From Streptomyces novaecaesareae (GTDB lineage: Bacteria; Actinomycetota; Actinomycetes; Streptomycetales; Streptomycetaceae), in assembly GCF_000716875.1 (NCBI RefSeq), contig NZ_JNWQ01000035.1, positions 1 through 64,000 on the forward strand: a stretch of 64,000 bases of DNA. Reading direction: 5' to 3'. The notes beneath the pieces were generated by a model that was given only the letters and a program-made list of their open reading frames with translations, did no database searches and was not told the DNA's origin. How positions within the stretch are numbered: the first letter of the stretch is position 1; each line of letters begins with the position of its first letter. A program made the translations under genes and the position numbers. Below, one piece after another: positions 62,073 through 64,000 of the stretch.

Positions 62073-63296
62073 ATGAAGCCGCTGCACCGCCGCGCCATGG
62101 ACGCCATCAAGGAGCAGGACGCCCGGATGGAGCGCCCGCCGCTGTACGGTGCGCGGATGTGGCGCCAGGCCGGGCAGCTGCTGCTCAACCTGCCGCTCGG
62201 CATCGCGGGCTTCGTCCTCGCCGTCGTGACGCTCTCGGTCGGCCTGGGGCTGTCGGTCACCGTGATCGGCCTGCCGCTGCTGGCCGGCGGGCTGGCCGCC
62301 CAGCGTTCCCTGGGTGCGCTGGCCCGGCGCCGGGCGCGGGCCGCGTACGACTCCGGGATCCATGAGCCGGAGCCGGTGCGCCCGCGCCGCCCGGGCATGG
62401 TCGGCTACACCATCGCCCACCTCACCGACCTGCTGAACTGGCGCACCGCGCTCTACAACGTGCTGATGCTGCCCTGGGGCATCCTCAGCTTCACCGTGAC
62501 CCTGGTCGCGGTCGTGGTGCTGTGGCCGGTGCTGCCCTGGGTGATCCGCGGCCTGGCCGCGGTCGACCGGATCCTGATCGAGTCGCTGCTCTTCCCGGGC
62601 GCCCTGGCCGAGCGGGTGCGCGAGCTGGAGGACGACCGCGGCACCGTGGTCGACACCGCCGCCGCCGACCTGCGCCGGATCGAGCGGGACCTGCACGACG
62701 GCGCCCAGGCCCGGCTGGTCGCGCTGGCGATGGACCTCGGCATGGCCAAGGAGCGGCTGCGCGAGGTGGAGACCGAGGAGGACATGGCCGTCGCCGCGAA
62801 GATGGTCGACAACGCGCACGGCGAGGTGAAGCTGGCCCTGCAGGAGCTGCGTGACCTGGCCCGCGGCATCCACCCGGCGGTGCTCACCGACCGCGGCCTG
62901 GACGCCGCGCTGTCCGCGGTCGCGGCCCGCTGCACCGTCCCCGGCGGGGTCAGGGTGAACGTCGACCTGGCCGGGCCGGACGGCGAGCCGGAGCGTCCGG
63001 ACTCGGCGGTCGAGGGCATCGCCTACTTCACCGTCAGCGAGCTGCTGACCAACGTCTCCAAGCACGCGGGCGCCCGCACCGCCGCGGTCGACGTCTGGCG
63101 CTCGGACGACCAGCTGATGGTGCTGGTCCAGGACGACGGCAAGGGCGGCGCGGCCCCCTACCCGGGCAGCGGCCTGGGTGGGCTGGCCGAGCGGATCCGC
63201 GCGGTGGACGGGGTCTTCCTGGTGGAGAGCCCGGCGGGCGGCCCGACCACCGTCACCGTCGAACTGCCCTGGCGCACCCACACCGCCCGCCGCTGA
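62073..63296 (+). CDS. sensor histidine kinase (NarL/DesK type)
   Basis: 407 aa from ATG 62073. Four membrane helices in pairs (LLLNLPLGIAGFVLAVVTLSV; ILSFTVTLVAVVVLWPVLPWV) form a putative sensor domain. H208 sits in RIERDLHDGAQARLVAL, the HisKA_3 motif, and the HATPase domain shows YFTVSELLTNVSKHAGA and GSGLGGLAERI. Such kinases normally pair with a LuxR-type regulator; none is in the rest of the window, so it is a candidate orphan here. Divergent from the nuo operon. Confidence 0.93.
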   Translation: MKPLHRRAMDAIKEQDARMERPPLYGARMWRQAGQLLLNLPLGIAGFVLAVVTLSVGLGLSVTVIGLPLLAGGLAAQRSLGALARRRARAAYDSGIHEPEPVRPRRPGMVGYTIAHLTDLLNWRTALYNVLMLPWGILSFTVTLVAVVVLWPVLPWVIRGLAAVDRILIESLLFPGALAERVRELEDDRGTVVDTAAADLRRIERDLHDGAQARLVALAMDLGMAKERLREVETEEDMAVAAKMVDNAHGEVKLALQELRDLARGIHPAVLTDRGLDAALSAVAARCTVPGGVRVNVDLAGPDGEPERPDSAVEGIAYFTVSELLTNVSKHAGARTAAVDVWRSDDQLMVLVQDDGKGGAAPYPGSGLGGLAERIRAVDGVFLVESPAGGPTTVTVELPWRTHTARR

Positions 63297-63317
63297 GCCG
63301 CCGAAGACGACGGCACG

Positions 63318-63358
63318 GCGCCGGGCCCCCGTCGAGGCAGTGACGGGGGGCCGGCGCC
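63318..63358. terminator. bidirectional terminator between kinase and protease genes
   Basis: Stem ggcgccgg-gcccccgtc pairing with gacgggggg-ccggcgcc, between convergent genes, 22 bases past the kinase stop. Confidence 0.75.
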
Positions 63359-63425
63359 GATCCGGTGCGACGGTCGGCCCGCGGAACCCTTGCGCGGCGT
63401 GCGGCCCGGCACCGCCGCACCGGGG

Positions 63426-64000
63426 CTACGGGGTTTCCAGCGTGCCGAGGGTGACGTCGGCGGTCTTGGTGCTGCCGTCCCGGAGGTAGGTGACGGTGAC
63501 CTTGCTGCCCGGGGTGAGCGAGGCGAGCGCGGTGGTGAGCGCGTTCAGCGAGTCGACCGGGGTGTCGCCGATCTTGGTGATGACGTCCCCGGGCTGCAGC
63601 CCCGCCGAGGCGGCCGCGCCGCCCTGGCCGACCGCCACGATGACCGCGCCGGCCGGCTGGAACTGCTGGTTGAAGCTGGTCCGGGCGGTGATGCCGAGCG
63701 CGGCCCGGCCGGAGTTGGTGACCTTGCCCTGCTTGATCAGCTGGTCGGCGATGTTGGTGATGGTGGTCGCCGGGATGGCGAAGCCGATGCCGGGGGCGGC
63801 CGCCCCGTTGGTCTGGGGCTCGGTCGCGGCGAGCGTGTTGATGCCGATCACCTGGCTGTCCAGGTTGACCAGCGCGCCGCCGCTGTTGCCCGGGTTGATC
63901 GCGGCCGAGGTCTGCACCATGTTGCCGATGGTGGCGCCCGGCGAGCCGGGGGCCTGGGGCTCGGAGACGGTCCGGCCGGTGGCCGAGACGATGCCCTGGG
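63426..64000 (-). CDS. S1C (HtrA/DegP-like) serine protease, 3' part only
   Basis: The frame is open to the right edge, so the N-terminus is outside the window. Visible: [13 protein letters not shown], the catalytic serine in [31 protein letters not shown], and a C-terminal PDZ domain ([29 protein letters not shown], quoted in part). Envelope protein quality-control protease with a trypsin-like core. His and Asp of the triad lie in the missing part. Confidence 0.9.
   Translation of the reverse strand, partial: QGIVSATGRTVSEPQAPGSPGATIGNMVQTSAAINPGNSGGALVNLDSQVIGINTLAATEPQTNGAAAPGIGFAIPATTITNIADQLIKQGKVTNSGRAALGITARTSFNQQFQPAGAVIVAVGQGGAAASAGLQPGDVITKIGDTPVDSLNALTTALASLTPGSKVTVTYLRDGSTKTADVTLGTLETP

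Overview
The window is high-GC actinobacterial chromosome. Dense genes, GTG starts, stop/start overlaps and the conserved block rpoC-rpoB-rplL-rplJ-lipoproteins-rplA-rplK-nusG-secE-tRNA-Trp-aminotransferase-add-murB point to a Streptomycetaceae member (Streptomyces, Kitasatospora or a close relative). It is a core-genome segment with an accessory patch. There is no insertion sequence, prophage, CRISPR array, rRNA gene or biosynthetic cluster.

Layout. 0-16.8 kb, nearly all on the minus strand: RNA polymerase beta' and beta, stalk proteins L7/L12 and L10 with a structured leader, four tandem lipoproteins whose lipobox cysteine is at residue 23 in each, L1, L11, NusG, SecE and tRNA-Trp. 17-24.3 kb: an aspartate-type aminotransferase, adenosine deaminase, MurB, a DHA2-type efflux pump with its TetR regulator and two matching 18-bp operators, a pair of MaoC-type dehydratases, L33, tRNA-Met and tRNA-Thr. 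24.6-25.9 kb: an amidohydrolase-like protein that seems to have lost most metal ligands.

26-36.8 kb is a potassium-uptake region on the minus strand: a KimA-like permease, then the kdp operon (a 27-codon membrane microprotein, kdpF, A, B, C, D, a 26-codon linker ORF, E), then tRNA-Tyr on the far side. Direct repeats of TTGACG phased at 11 bp (about one helical turn) lie upstream of kimA, upstream of the kdp operon and, as a seven-copy array, downstream of kdpE. This suggests that one OmpR-type regulator, most simply KdpE, controls both transporters. I regard it as the most interesting signal in the window.

37-45 kb looks like a decay zone: a frameshifted secreted protein, an M24 peptidase with two apparent in-frame deletions, and a divergent LysR/oxidoreductase pair whose start codons and shared promoter were removed by one deletion. 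Intact genes here encode YajQ, an M20 dipeptidase, a PAP2/AUR1-type membrane enzyme and a Mug-type DNA glycosylase. 45-51.6 kb is regulatory: an ECF sigma factor with a C-terminal extension, an azoreductase-like flavoprotein, a BlaI/M56-peptidase pair, an EamA transporter with start-overlapping divergent MocR regulator, and HtpX.

51.7-61.8 kb is a partial complex I operon, nuoA-B-C-H-I-J-K-L-M-N, which lacks nuoDEFG and carries a long low-complexity tail on NuoC. The window ends with an orphan-looking NarL/DesK-type histidine kinase and the 3' part of an HtrA-like protease gene that runs off the right edge.
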